Shown: piece by piece, positions 41,163 to 49,595 of the stretch | Layout: every line of letters begins with the position of its first letter | How positions within the stretch are numbered: the first letter of the stretch is position 1 | DNA from: Chitinophagales bacterium | GTDB lineage: Bacteria > Bacteroidota > Bacteroidia > Chitinophagales > Chitinophagaceae | DNA: 64,000 nucleotides | Assembly: GCA_015655015.1 (NCBI GenBank) | Contig: JAATFV010000090.1 | Coordinates: 124,001-188,000 of the forward strand | Direction of reading: 5' to 3' | The notes under the pieces: model-generated | The model's database searches: none | Seen by the model: only the letters and a program-made list of their open reading frames with translations | Told to the model about the DNA's origin: nothing | Position numbers and translations under genes: made by a program

Positions 41163-41645
41163 ATGCATGTAAGTAAAAAATACCTTCTGATTGCAACGAT
41201 ACTGGGACTGGTGTATTCCTGCTCCAATTCCGGGTCTGAAAAGAAGGAGCAGCCTTCTGCATCAACCGGCAATGAAAGCGGTGCACCTTCTTCTGCATAT
41301 GATTCTGTCAAGGGGGCCGGTAAATTTACTCATGTCACCCTCAACCCCGCCCTGGATCAAAAGCTGGCAGAGAAGGGAAAAGCTGTTTATGACATTAAGT
41401 GTTCCGGCTGCCATAAGCTGACCGGTGAAAAATTAGTAGGTCCCGGATGGAAAGGTGTTACAGAAAGGAGAAAACCAGAGTGGATCATGAATTTTGTCAC
41501 CAATACCGAAGAAATGCTGAACAAGGATGCCAAGGCTCAGGCCATGCTGGAAATATGCATGGTGAAAATGCCGAACCAGAATCTCAGCGACGAAGACGCC
41601 CGTAATGTGTTGGAGTTCATGCGAAAAAATGACGGAGTAAAATAA
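41163..41645 (+). CDS. Lipoprotein cytochrome c of nos locus
   Basis: This 160-aa protein has a lipoprotein signal (YLLIATILGLVYSCSNSG, lipidated Cys about residue 19) and one mono-haem cytochrome c domain with CSGCH and a downstream Met ligand (MVKMPNQNLSDEDA). Cytochromes at this position in clade II nos clusters are thought to deliver electrons to NosZ. The frame extends upstream to 41124, but the start at 41163 gives a proper signal peptide. It lies 45 bp before nosZ. Confidence 0.9.
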   Translation: MHVSKKYLLIATILGLVYSCSNSGSEKKEQPSASTGNESGAPSSAYDSVKGAGKFTHVTLNPALDQKLAEKGKAVYDIKCSGCHKLTGEKLVGPGWKGVTERRKPEWIMNFVTNTEEMLNKDAKAQAMLEICMVKMPNQNLSDEDARNVLEFMRKNDGVK

Positions 41646-41690
41646 ACCCATGGAACTCATAAATCAACAGAATCAATAAATCAATTCAAT

Positions 41691-43679
41691 ATGAAACCTC
41701 ATAAACAACTACTCTTCCCGGTCCTCCTGGTTACCACGGCGCTGGCCTTCCATTCCTGCAAACCCAGGGATGCTGCTGCCGCCATCAGCGGTGACGCTGC
41801 CGCAAAAGCATACGTAGCTCCGGGCAAATACGATGAATTTTACAATTTTGTCTCCGGTGGTTTTAACGGCCAGGTATCCGTATATGGATTGCCTTCCGGA
41901 AGGCTGCTGAAGCTCATCCCGGTGTTTTCTGTATTTCCGGAGAACGGGTATGGTTATAGTGAAGAGACGAAACCTATGCTCAATACCTCCCATGGGTTTG
42001 TTCCCTGGGACGATCAGCATCACCTGGAACTTTCCCAAACGGACGGACAGCCTGACGGCCGGTGGCTGTTTGCCAATGCGAATAATACGCCAAGGGTAGC
42101 CCGTATCAACTTAGCTACTTTCAGGACAGAAGAAATACTGGAGCTGCCCAATAGCGCGGGCAATCACTCTTCTCCCTTCACTACGGAAAACAGCGAGTAT
42201 ATCGTGGCAGGCACCCGCTTTAGCGTTCCGGTCGGAGACAAGCAGGATGTACCTATCGACTCATACAAAAAGAACTTCCACGGCACCATTAGCTTTATCA
42301 GCGTAGACCCAAAATCCGGACATTTAAAGATCGCTTTCCAGCTGCTGATGCCGGGTGTGGATTTTGACCTGAGCCATGCCGGCAAAGGACCTTCCCATGA
42401 CTGGTTCTTCTTTTCCTGTTATAATACCGAGCAGGCGCATACCTTACTGGAAGTAAATGCTTCGCAGCGTGATAAGGATTTTATTATGGCCCTGAACTGG
42501 AAAAAAGCCGAAGAATGGATCCGGCAGGGAAAAGGGGTGAAAAAGCAGGTAACCTATGCCCATAATATCCTGGATGAAAAAACCTTTACGGCCACTTCCA
42601 CTATCGAAACCGACGTGATGGAACTGGACGGCAAAGATCTGAAAGATATGCTGTATTTCATTCCCTGTCCTAAATCACCTCATGGCTGCGATGTCGATCC
42701 TACCGGGGAATATATTGTAGGCAGCGGCAAACTGGCTGCGCTGATCCCCGTGTTCTCCTATACCAAAATGCTGAAAGCTATTGAAGACAAACAATTCGAA
42801 GGAGATTACGAAGGAATACCCGTGATCAAATATGAAGCGGCCTTATATGGGGAAGTAAAAAAGCCGGGCCTTGGACCTTTACATACTGAATTTGACGGCA
42901 AAGGAAATGCGTATACCTCCATGTTCGTTTCTTCAGAGATCGTGAAATGGAACATCAAGGACCTGACGGTGCTGGACCGTGCTCCCACTTTTTATTCCAC
43001 AGGCCATTTGATGATCCCCGGCGGCGACACGAAAAAACCGTACGGAAAATATCTCGTCGCGTATAATAAGATCACGAAGGATCGTTATCTCCCCACCGGT
43101 CCGGAACTTGCCCAGAGTGCGCAGCTGTTCGATATTACCGGAGACAAAATGGAACTCATCCTGGATTACCCTACCGTCGGCGAACCGCATTATGGTCAGG
43201 CGATCCCTGCCGACCTGGTCTCAAAGAACTCCGTAAAGTTTTTTAAAATAGAAGAAAATACCCATCCGTACGTAACCAAAGGAGAAAAAGATGCCAGAGT
43301 CGTGCGGGAAGGCAACAAGATCCATGTGTATATGACCGCCATTCGTTCCCATTTTGTACCGGATAATATCGAAGGGATCAAGGTAGGAGATGAAGTTTAT
43401 TTCCATGTCACCAATCAGGAACAGGATTGGGATATTCCACATGGTTTTGCCGTAAAAGGAGCAGCGAATGCTGAGATCCTCATTATGCCCGGCGAGACCT
43501 GCACGCTGAAATGGGTTCCGGGCAAAGAAGGAGTCTATCCTATCTATTGCACGGACTTCTGCAGCGCCCTTCACCAGGAAATGCAAGGATATGTACGGGT
43601 GTCCCCTGCCGGCAGCAACACGCCCCTGCAATTCAGCACCAACAAAAAGGATGCGGATTCGACCCAGAATAAAAATTAG
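41691..43679 (+). CDS. nosZ: Nitrous oxide reductase, Sec-type (clade II)
   Basis: This 662-aa periplasmic copper enzyme reduces N2O to N2. The N-terminus is a Sec-type, lipoprotein-like signal (LFPVLLVTTALAFHSC), not a twin-arginine signal, which is characteristic of clade II NosZ. The beta-propeller carries CuZ His motifs (DDQHHLELSQ, CPKSPHGCDVDPTGEY, DLSHAGKGPSHDW). The C-terminal cupredoxin domain has the CuA site (DIPHGFAV, YCTDFCSALHQEMQGYV). It is followed by nosL, D, F and Y in the usual order, with no nosR. Confidence 0.97.
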   Translation: MKPHKQLLFPVLLVTTALAFHSCKPRDAAAAISGDAAAKAYVAPGKYDEFYNFVSGGFNGQVSVYGLPSGRLLKLIPVFSVFPENGYGYSEETKPMLNTSHGFVPWDDQHHLELSQTDGQPDGRWLFANANNTPRVARINLATFRTEEILELPNSAGNHSSPFTTENSEYIVAGTRFSVPVGDKQDVPIDSYKKNFHGTISFISVDPKSGHLKIAFQLLMPGVDFDLSHAGKGPSHDWFFFSCYNTEQAHTLLEVNASQRDKDFIMALNWKKAEEWIRQGKGVKKQVTYAHNILDEKTFTATSTIETDVMELDGKDLKDMLYFIPCPKSPHGCDVDPTGEYIVGSGKLAALIPVFSYTKMLKAIEDKQFEGDYEGIPVIKYEAALYGEVKKPGLGPLHTEFDGKGNAYTSMFVSSEIVKWNIKDLTVLDRAPTFYSTGHLMIPGGDTKKPYGKYLVAYNKITKDRYLPTGPELAQSAQLFDITGDKMELILDYPTVGEPHYGQAIPADLVSKNSVKFFKIEENTHPYVTKGEKDARVVREGNKIHVYMTAIRSHFVPDNIEGIKVGDEVYFHVTNQEQDWDIPHGFAVKGAANAEILIMPGETCTLKWVPGKEGVYPIYCTDFCSALHQEMQGYVRVSPAGSNTPLQFSTNKKDADSTQNKN

Positions 43680-43742
43680 GATTGTGTAATCAGGTCTGTG
43701 CAGGAAAATCATATCAGATATGTGTACGAAAATCATAAAGGA

Positions 43743-44798
43743 ATGAATAAGAAAATGTCTTCGCTGGCGAGGTGGGTTACCTTGTTCTGTTCTTCCATCC
43801 TGATCGCAGTATTATTTCTGCCTATCTGGAGAATTGATCTGTCCGCACCTCAGTATCCTGAAGGACTGGTGTTAAGAATTTATGCCGATAGGATCGGCGG
43901 TGATGTAGACATCATCAATGGCCTGAACCACTATATAGGAATGAAGATGCTTCACACCAGGGACTTCGTCGAATTTGTAGCGCTGCCTTACATTATCGGC
44001 GGGTTCCTGGTCCTGGGGTTCCTGGTGGCGCTGTCCAACCGGCGCTCTATATTCTACGGCTGGGTATCCCTGCTGTTGCTGATCGCCTTTATGTCCCTGA
44101 TAGATTTCTACCGGTGGGAATACAATTATGGGCATAACCTTGACGAAGGGGCCCCTATCAAAGTTCCCGGGATGGCTTATCAGCCACCCCTGCTCGGGTA
44201 CAAACAATTGCTCAATTTCAGCGCCTGGTCCATTCCCGACAGCGGCGGATGGACCTTTGCCGGAGTCGGCGTGCTGCTGACATTCGTCGCTTTCCTGGAA
44301 ATGTTCCGGCAAAAAAGGGGGAAACCCGGTACATCTGCCAAAATTACCGGGAAAACAAAGACCGTTGCCGCCGTATGGATAGTCGCTGTCCTGGGATTGG
44401 GCGCTTTTTCGCTGACGGGCTGCAAGGCGGGCCTCCAACCGATCCATTATGGCCAGGATAATTGTGATTTCTGCAAGATGGGCATCGCCGACAAAAGGTT
44501 TGGCGCAGAGATCCTGACCAAAAAGGGAAAAACCTTTAAGTTCGACGACATGCATTGCCTGCTGGGGTTTATCCATTCCGCCACGCTTGATAAAAAAGAG
44601 ATGGCAGGGATATACCTGGTAGATTTCTCAGGAGATGGAGATTTAATGAAGGCTGATGAAGGCTACCTGTTAAAGAGCGAGTCGCTGCATAGTCCGATGA
44701 ATGGAAATATAGCTGCCTTCAGAAATGCCGACAGCATGAAAAAATATGAAACCGAATTAAACGGCCAGCCTACCACATGGAAAGAATTGTACCAATAG
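43743..44798 (+). CDS. nosL: Membrane domain fused to NosL copper chaperone
   Basis: This 351-aa protein has two parts. Residues about 1-215 form a domain with four membrane helices and a periplasmic loop (WRIDLSAPQYPEGLVLRIY). Residues about 215-351 are a NosL domain, which begins with a helix ending in a lipobox-like LTGCKAG and contains GQDNCDFCKMGIADKRFGAE, the Cu(I)-binding CxxC-M motif. NosL delivers copper to NosZ and is usually a separate lipoprotein, so the embedded lipobox suggests a fusion. The frame extends to 43698; 43743 is the better start. It overlaps nosD by 22 bp. Confidence 0.88.
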   Translation: MNKKMSSLARWVTLFCSSILIAVLFLPIWRIDLSAPQYPEGLVLRIYADRIGGDVDIINGLNHYIGMKMLHTRDFVEFVALPYIIGGFLVLGFLVALSNRRSIFYGWVSLLLLIAFMSLIDFYRWEYNYGHNLDEGAPIKVPGMAYQPPLLGYKQLLNFSAWSIPDSGGWTFAGVGVLLTFVAFLEMFRQKRGKPGTSAKITGKTKTVAAVWIVAVLGLGAFSLTGCKAGLQPIHYGQDNCDFCKMGIADKRFGAEILTKKGKTFKFDDMHCLLGFIHSATLDKKEMAGIYLVDFSGDGDLMKADEGYLLKSESLHSPMNGNIAAFRNADSMKKYETELNGQPTTWKELYQ

Positions 44799-46003
44799 GA
44801 ATGCTGTTACTGCTGCCTTTCCTGGCCAGCGCAAAGACCTGGATAGTCGGCGGATCGTCTTCGATACAGCAGGCAGTTAATAAAGCGGCTCCCGGGGATA
44901 CCATCCTCGTCGAAAAAGGTATCTATTATGAAAAGGGGCTGCTGATCAATAAAAGAATTTACCTGAAAGGAATTGACCGGCCTGTGCTGGATGGAGAGAA
45001 AAAATATGAAATAATATCCGTGAAGGCCGATGGAGTGATCGTGGAAGGGTTGCACCTGCAGTATTCCGGGGTTTCAGGTTGGAATGACATTGCCGGCATC
45101 AAGATCTATGATGCAAAGGACGTCATTATCCGCGGCAATACCCTGGATTATACCTTCTTTGGCATTTTCAGCCTCAATTCCGGCAGCTGTATTATTTCAG
45201 GCAATACGATCCGTTCGAATGCGCCCGACGATATTCAATCGGGCAACGGAATTCATTGCTGGAAATGCGACAGGATGCAGATCCTCGACAACGTGATCAC
45301 CCGGCACCGGGACGGCATCTATTTCGAATTTGTCACCAATTCGCTGATCCGCGGTAACCAGAGCTTCAGCAATGCCCGGTATGGGCTGCATTTTATGTTC
45401 TCCAATAACGATACCTACCAGGGCAATCTGTTCCGGCACAATGAGGCCGGCGTATCCGTCATGTTCTCGCATGGCGTGAAAATGCTGGGCAATACATTTA
45501 CGGAGAACCAGGGAGGGGGGGCTTATGGCATTCTGATGAAGGAGATCAGCGACAGCCAGGTGGAAGGCAATCACTTTACGGCCAATACCAGCGGTATTTA
45601 CATGGAAGGAACGACCCGTGTCCGGGTAACGGAAAATACGTTCTCGGATAACGGATGGGCCATGAAGATCCAGGCCAGCTGTGCGGACAATACGATCACA
45701 CGGAATAATTTCCTGGGCAACACCTTCGATGTGGCTACCAACGGCACCCTGGTCCTGAATACTTTCGACAATAATTATTGGGATAAGTACGAAGGATATG
45801 ATCTGGACCGCAATGGTATCGGAGACGTGCCCTACCACCCGGTCAGCATGTATGCCATGATAGCTGAGAAGAACCCTTCCGTCATGATGTTGTTTCACAG
45901 TTTTATGGTGAGCTTACTGGATAAGACCGAAAAAGTGATCCCCAGCATTACGCCAGTCAATTTAAGGGACGACAAGCCTTACATGAAACAATTGAAACTA
46001 TGA
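44777..46003 (+). CDS. nosD: NosD, periplasmic beta-helix maturation protein
   Basis: This 408-aa protein has a signal peptide (GMLLLLPFLASA) and a CASH/right-handed beta-helix fold of repeated G-N-T/N motifs (IIRGNTLDYTFFGIF, LIRGNQSFSNARYGLHFMFSN). NosD with NosF and NosY is needed for copper centre assembly in NosZ. It overlaps nosL by 22 bp and nosF by 4 bp. Confidence 0.95.
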   Translation: MERIVPIGMLLLLPFLASAKTWIVGGSSSIQQAVNKAAPGDTILVEKGIYYEKGLLINKRIYLKGIDRPVLDGEKKYEIISVKADGVIVEGLHLQYSGVSGWNDIAGIKIYDAKDVIIRGNTLDYTFFGIFSLNSGSCIISGNTIRSNAPDDIQSGNGIHCWKCDRMQILDNVITRHRDGIYFEFVTNSLIRGNQSFSNARYGLHFMFSNNDTYQGNLFRHNEAGVSVMFSHGVKMLGNTFTENQGGGAYGILMKEISDSQVEGNHFTANTSGIYMEGTTRVRVTENTFSDNGWAMKIQASCADNTITRNNFLGNTFDVATNGTLVLNTFDNNYWDKYEGYDLDRNGIGDVPYHPVSMYAMIAEKNPSVMMLFHSFMVSLLDKTEKVIPSITPVNLRDDKPYMKQLKL

Positions 46004-46707
46004 TCATCGCTACGAATGTCCATAAGAGATTTGGAAAGCTTCACGCGCTCGACAATATCAGCCTTACCTGTAGCAAAGGGCAGACTATTTCATTGATCGG
46101 GCCTAATGGCAGCGGAAAGACGACTTTTATAAAATGCCTGTTGGGGATGGTAATGCCGGATAGCGGTTTCATCACTTTTAATGGCAACAACATCGCCCAT
46201 GACTGGAAATACCGGTCGAAGATCGGTTATATGCCCCAGACCGGCAGGTATCCCGACAATATGACCATCGGACAGGTTTTCGACATGATGAAAGATATCC
46301 GGAAGGCTGATGCCGCAATAATCGATGAAGAGCTGTTCGCGTCATTTGGGCTGAACAGGATCATGGACAAACGTATGCGGGCCTTATCCGGCGGCACCCG
46401 GCAAAAGGTGAGCGCCTGCCTTGCCTTCCTGTTCAATCCGGATGTGCTGATACTGGATGAGCCAACTGCAGGACTGGACCCCGTCTCTTCGGAAATATTA
46501 AAAGAGAAGATCCGGAAGGAAAAACAAAAGGGGAAGCTGATCCTCATCTCCTCTCATATCCTCAGTGAGCTGGACGATATCGTCAGTGAAGTGATCTACC
46601 TGCAGGATGGGAGCCTGAAGTTTCATAAAAGCCTGGAACAATTGAAGAAAGATACCGGTGAGGAAAGGTTGACGAGGGCCATTGCCAGGGTCATGCAATC
46701 CAATTAG
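46000..46707 (+). CDS. nosF: NosF, ABC transporter ATPase
   Basis: This 235-aa ATPase has Walker A GPNGSGKTTFIK, signature LSGGTRQKVSACLAF, Walker B VLILDEPTAGLDP and switch ISSHILSE. It energises NosY/NosD. Its ATG overlaps the nosD stop (ATGA). The spacer to nosY is filled by a 16-bp tandem repeat. Confidence 0.95.
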   Translation: MIIATNVHKRFGKLHALDNISLTCSKGQTISLIGPNGSGKTTFIKCLLGMVMPDSGFITFNGNNIAHDWKYRSKIGYMPQTGRYPDNMTIGQVFDMMKDIRKADAAIIDEELFASFGLNRIMDKRMRALSGGTRQKVSACLAFLFNPDVLILDEPTAGLDPVSSEILKEKIRKEKQKGKLILISSHILSELDDIVSEVIYLQDGSLKFHKSLEQLKKDTGEERLTRAIARVMQSN

Positions 46708-46711
46708 ACGG

Positions 46712-46775
46712 GTCAAACCCTCCAATTGTCAAACCCTCCAATTGTCAAACCATTCAATTGTCAAACCATCCAATT
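46712..46775 (+). repeat. 16-bp tandem repeat, four units, between nosF and nosY
   Basis: gtcaaaccctccaatt at 46712-46727 and 46728-46743, then gtcaaaccattcaatt (46744-46759) and gtcaaaccatccaatt (46760-46775). The period is strict. It replaces the usual tight coupling between nosF and nosY and ends just before the nosY start. Confidence 0.9.
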
Positions 46776-46782
46776 TAAAAAA

Positions 46783-47550
46783 ATGAATAAGATCATCAAA
46801 TATGTCATTCTCGATATTCTTCGCAACAAGATCGTGCTGGCATATACGCTTTTCCTGCTGGCTATCTCTTTAACCGTATTCAACCTGGAAGACAGTTCCG
46901 CCAAAGGGATATTGAGCCTGATGAATATCGTTCTTATCGTATTACCGCTGGTAAGCATTATTTTTTCCACCATCTATGTTTATAATTCGGCGGAATTTAT
47001 CGAATTGCTGGTTTCCCAGCCTTTGAAACGAACCCGGCTGCTGCTCAGCATTTTTACGGGGTTATCCGTTTCCTTATTACTGGCCTTTATGGTAGGGGTC
47101 GGGATACCTGTCCTTCTCTATGGGGCCACTACAATAGGGCTGATCCTGATCGCCATTGGCATGGGACTCACCATCATCTTTGTGGCATTGGCCTTATTGG
47201 GCGCCGTGATCACCCGGGATAAGGCTAAAGGGATCGGCATTGCCATTCTGCTGTGGTTTTATTTCTCCCTGATCTATGATGGGATAGTGTTATTTATTTT
47301 GTTTCAATTCAGCGATTATCCGCTGGAAAGGGTGTCAATTGTGCTCAGTTCGCTGAACCCGATCGACCTGGGCAGGATCATGATCCTGCTGAAGATGGAT
47401 ATTTCCGCCATGATGGGTTATACCGGAGCCGTCTTCAAAGAATTCTTTGGCGGTCCCCGGGGAAGCCTTTATGCCGGCATAGTCATGCTGTTATGGATGT
47501 CCGTCCCCTTGTGGATAGCTGTTCGGAGGTTCAAACGGAAAGACCTTTAG
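46783..47550 (+). CDS. nosY: NosY, ABC-2 type permease
   Basis: This 255-aa permease starts MNKIIKYVILDILRNKIVLAYTLFLLAISLTVF and has six membrane helices. It is the membrane partner of NosF in NosZ maturation. The frame is also open from 46726, but that start lies inside the 16-bp tandem repeat and adds non-conserved residues, so 46783 is preferred. Confidence 0.92.
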   Translation: MNKIIKYVILDILRNKIVLAYTLFLLAISLTVFNLEDSSAKGILSLMNIVLIVLPLVSIIFSTIYVYNSAEFIELLVSQPLKRTRLLLSIFTGLSVSLLLAFMVGVGIPVLLYGATTIGLILIAIGMGLTIIFVALALLGAVITRDKAKGIGIAILLWFYFSLIYDGIVLFILFQFSDYPLERVSIVLSSLNPIDLGRIMILLKMDISAMMGYTGAVFKEFFGGPRGSLYAGIVMLLWMSVPLWIAVRRFKRKDL

Positions 47551-47560
47551 ACCTGTAAGC

Positions 47561-47723
47561 TTTTGGAGCCGAAGTAGCCTATCGGATCGAAACAGTCTAT
47601 CGGAGCCGATGTAATCTATCGGAGCCGATGTAATCTATTGGAGTCGATGTAATCTATTGGAGTCGATGCAATCTATTGGAGTCGATGCAACCTATTGGAG
47701 CCGATGTAGCCTATCGGAGCCGA
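47561..47723 (+). repeat. 19-bp tandem repeat array, about nine units
   Basis: Units such as tatcggagccgatgtaatc run from 47561 to 47723 with 18-19 bp period and gradual divergence (cgg/tgg, ccg/tcg, taatc/caacc). The units carry the small inverted repeat TCGGagCCGA. The stop codon of the leftward 598-aa gene (47711-47713) and its last codons lie inside the final unit. Confidence 0.88.
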
Positions 47724-49507
47724 ACGACTATTTGTTCCAATTCCTTTCCTGCGGCATCCAATGCCCGGATAAATTGAAGTTTACCCATTACTGCCACGCC
47801 CGGCAGCTGGCGATAATAAGCAATCCCCTCCGTAAGGTTCTTATAAAATTCCTGGTAGTATTTCTTTCTTTTACTGTCCGGTTCTTTAGGAGCTTCCCTC
47901 TGCAGCTGCTCTTTCAGGTAATCGATATATAAATTCAATTCGGAAATGAACATATGGGGCCGGTGTTCGTCTGCTACAATATCCGTCCTGCCATAAATAT
48001 GATCCGTCATGGTCTGAAGCGTTACTATTTTAGAGAAATAAATAACATTCGGCCCGGGGCAAATAGTAACGGCCTCCAGCTTTTTAACCAGCGGGACTTT
48101 ATATACTTTGGCAGCAGCATTGCTTAATCCGATACACAGGCATTCTTTGGCCAATATCCCGGCGAGCTGCTGCTGATATTCTTTATCCGGCATATTTAGC
48201 GATTGCAGCTGTGCAATTTTCAACTTTTGATATTTCCTGGATGCCGTACAAATGGGTTTTTCTGTAAACTCCGTATTAAATGCCAGATGTTTTTCCGTGC
48301 AGGGACTGCCTGGCCTGCCGTTATCGATACGGGTCTGTCTTTCCACATCGGCGCTGGTGCCCTTGAGATAGTGGAACCTCACTCCCAATGGAGAGTTATT
48401 GCTCAATATCACATCTTTCTTTTTGGCTTTGCATAATAGATCAAGGGTAGCTTCATCCACCGTTGTGGCTTCGGGGACGAGCAAAAAAGGAGTTCCCCAG
48501 CCTGTGCTTTCCAGACCGTAGTAATCGTGTAAAAAAGCGTCTTCCCCGAAAGTGCCGATGCCGCCCTGTGCCGTTATCTTAATGGGATGAGGCTGGTTAA
48601 TGACAGTACGGCCTTTTGCGATAATAGCGGAGCTGTACAGGTCAAATATAGTGGTGATCAGCTCATTTTTCCTGGTTTTAAATTCTTCCAGTATTGGCCC
48701 CAGCAGATAACCGTCGGTGGCAAAAGCATGGCCTCCGCAATTCAGTCCGGACTCGATCCTGAATTCGCTTACCCAAATGCCTTTCTTTGCCAGGTACTTC
48801 CCCTGAATTAAGGCCGAACGATAATCGCTTACTTTAATGATCACTTTCTTTTTAAACTGCCCGTCTTCATCCGCATCGAACTGGCTGCATTCTTCCAGGT
48901 AATTATATAGTCGTGGATTCAAACCCGCAGAAAAGATGATGGATGAATTGGAAAGATCGCTTTGTGCATATCCTCTTAATGCCGATACCGCATCCGAACC
49001 ATCCTCCGACAACCCGCCATCTGTCTTGTAATTATCCTTGTCGATCTTGGTCATAATATTGACATCGATGCTGCCGGGTATGATTTGTGTTCGCAAATAG
49101 GTTTCCAGGCTTTCCTTTTTCTGTTTGTCTTCCGTATTCATAACACGCCTGTATGCCTGTTTTAGCTTGCTGTCATCAGGCAACATTTCGAAATATTTCA
49201 TTATTTCAGAACCTGTTTCAAAAGCGGACTTTTTTAGTTTTTCCACTTGTTCCTGCACGATCTTATTGACCAGGTTCAAATAGTCCGTTATTCTTTTGGC
49301 ACGATAATCCTCTTCATCCGTACCGATGGGATGATATTTCTCCTGTATGGCCGGATAATAATAGCTTCTCATCATTTCTATCAGCTTGTCTTCCACAATA
49401 GAAATAACGGAGGATATGCCAAACCTGGCGACTTTAACAGGAGAATCGATCGTATAAGCTAATCCCATTACGGGGATGTGAAATTTGTGCAGGGAAGAAT
49501 CGGGCAT
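47711..49507 (-). CDS. Uncharacterised 598-aa cysteine-containing protein
   Basis: I do not recognise a named family. The protein is soluble, without signal peptide or membrane helices. Residues about 195-380 contain stretches reminiscent of FMN-dependent TIM barrels of the nitronate monooxygenase or glutamate synthase kind (SGLNCGGHAFAT, KITAQGGIGTFGEDAF, GWGTPFLLVPEATTVDEATL). The C-terminal third has four Cys groups (GSPCTEKH, KPICTASRKY, KECLCIGLSN, VTICPGPNVI) that could hold an iron-sulfur cluster. It lies between nos and an alcohol dehydrogenase and has no promoter boxes of its own, so it may be co-transcribed with that dehydrogenase. A role in anaerobic redox metabolism is an inference from place and motifs only. 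Confidence 0.8.
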   Translation of the reverse strand: MPDSSLHKFHIPVMGLAYTIDSPVKVARFGISSVISIVEDKLIEMMRSYYYPAIQEKYHPIGTDEEDYRAKRITDYLNLVNKIVQEQVEKLKKSAFETGSEIMKYFEMLPDDSKLKQAYRRVMNTEDKQKKESLETYLRTQIIPGSIDVNIMTKIDKDNYKTDGGLSEDGSDAVSALRGYAQSDLSNSSIIFSAGLNPRLYNYLEECSQFDADEDGQFKKKVIIKVSDYRSALIQGKYLAKKGIWVSEFRIESGLNCGGHAFATDGYLLGPILEEFKTRKNELITTIFDLYSSAIIAKGRTVINQPHPIKITAQGGIGTFGEDAFLHDYYGLESTGWGTPFLLVPEATTVDEATLDLLCKAKKKDVILSNNSPLGVRFHYLKGTSADVERQTRIDNGRPGSPCTEKHLAFNTEFTEKPICTASRKYQKLKIAQLQSLNMPDKEYQQQLAGILAKECLCIGLSNAAAKVYKVPLVKKLEAVTICPGPNVIYFSKIVTLQTMTDHIYGRTDIVADEHRPHMFISELNLYIDYLKEQLQREAPKEPDSKRKKYYQEFYKNLTEGIAYYRQLPGVAVMGKLQFIRALDAAGKELEQIVVRLR

Positions 49508-49547
49508 ACGTTTAATAGTGTTTTAATCGGGTTATGGATAATATGCC

Positions 49548-49576
49548 AAAGTCGCCTGTCATGGACAGGCGACTTT
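49548..49576 (-). terminator. Strong hairpin between alcohol dehydrogenase and 598-aa gene
   Basis: A perfect 13-bp stem, AAAGTCGCCTGTC (49548-49560) with GACAGGCGACTTT (49564-49576), loop ATG. Read leftward it follows the dehydrogenase stop by 20 bp and ends in TTT then GGC. It may be a partial terminator or a processing site within one transcript. Confidence 0.6.
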
Positions 49577-49595
49577 AACATTCATAGGCATATCT

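Noticed and set aside
47561-47723. CRISPR-like appearance of the 19-bp array
   Set aside because: Units are directly adjacent with no unique spacers and no cas genes are nearby; it is a simple tandem repeat.
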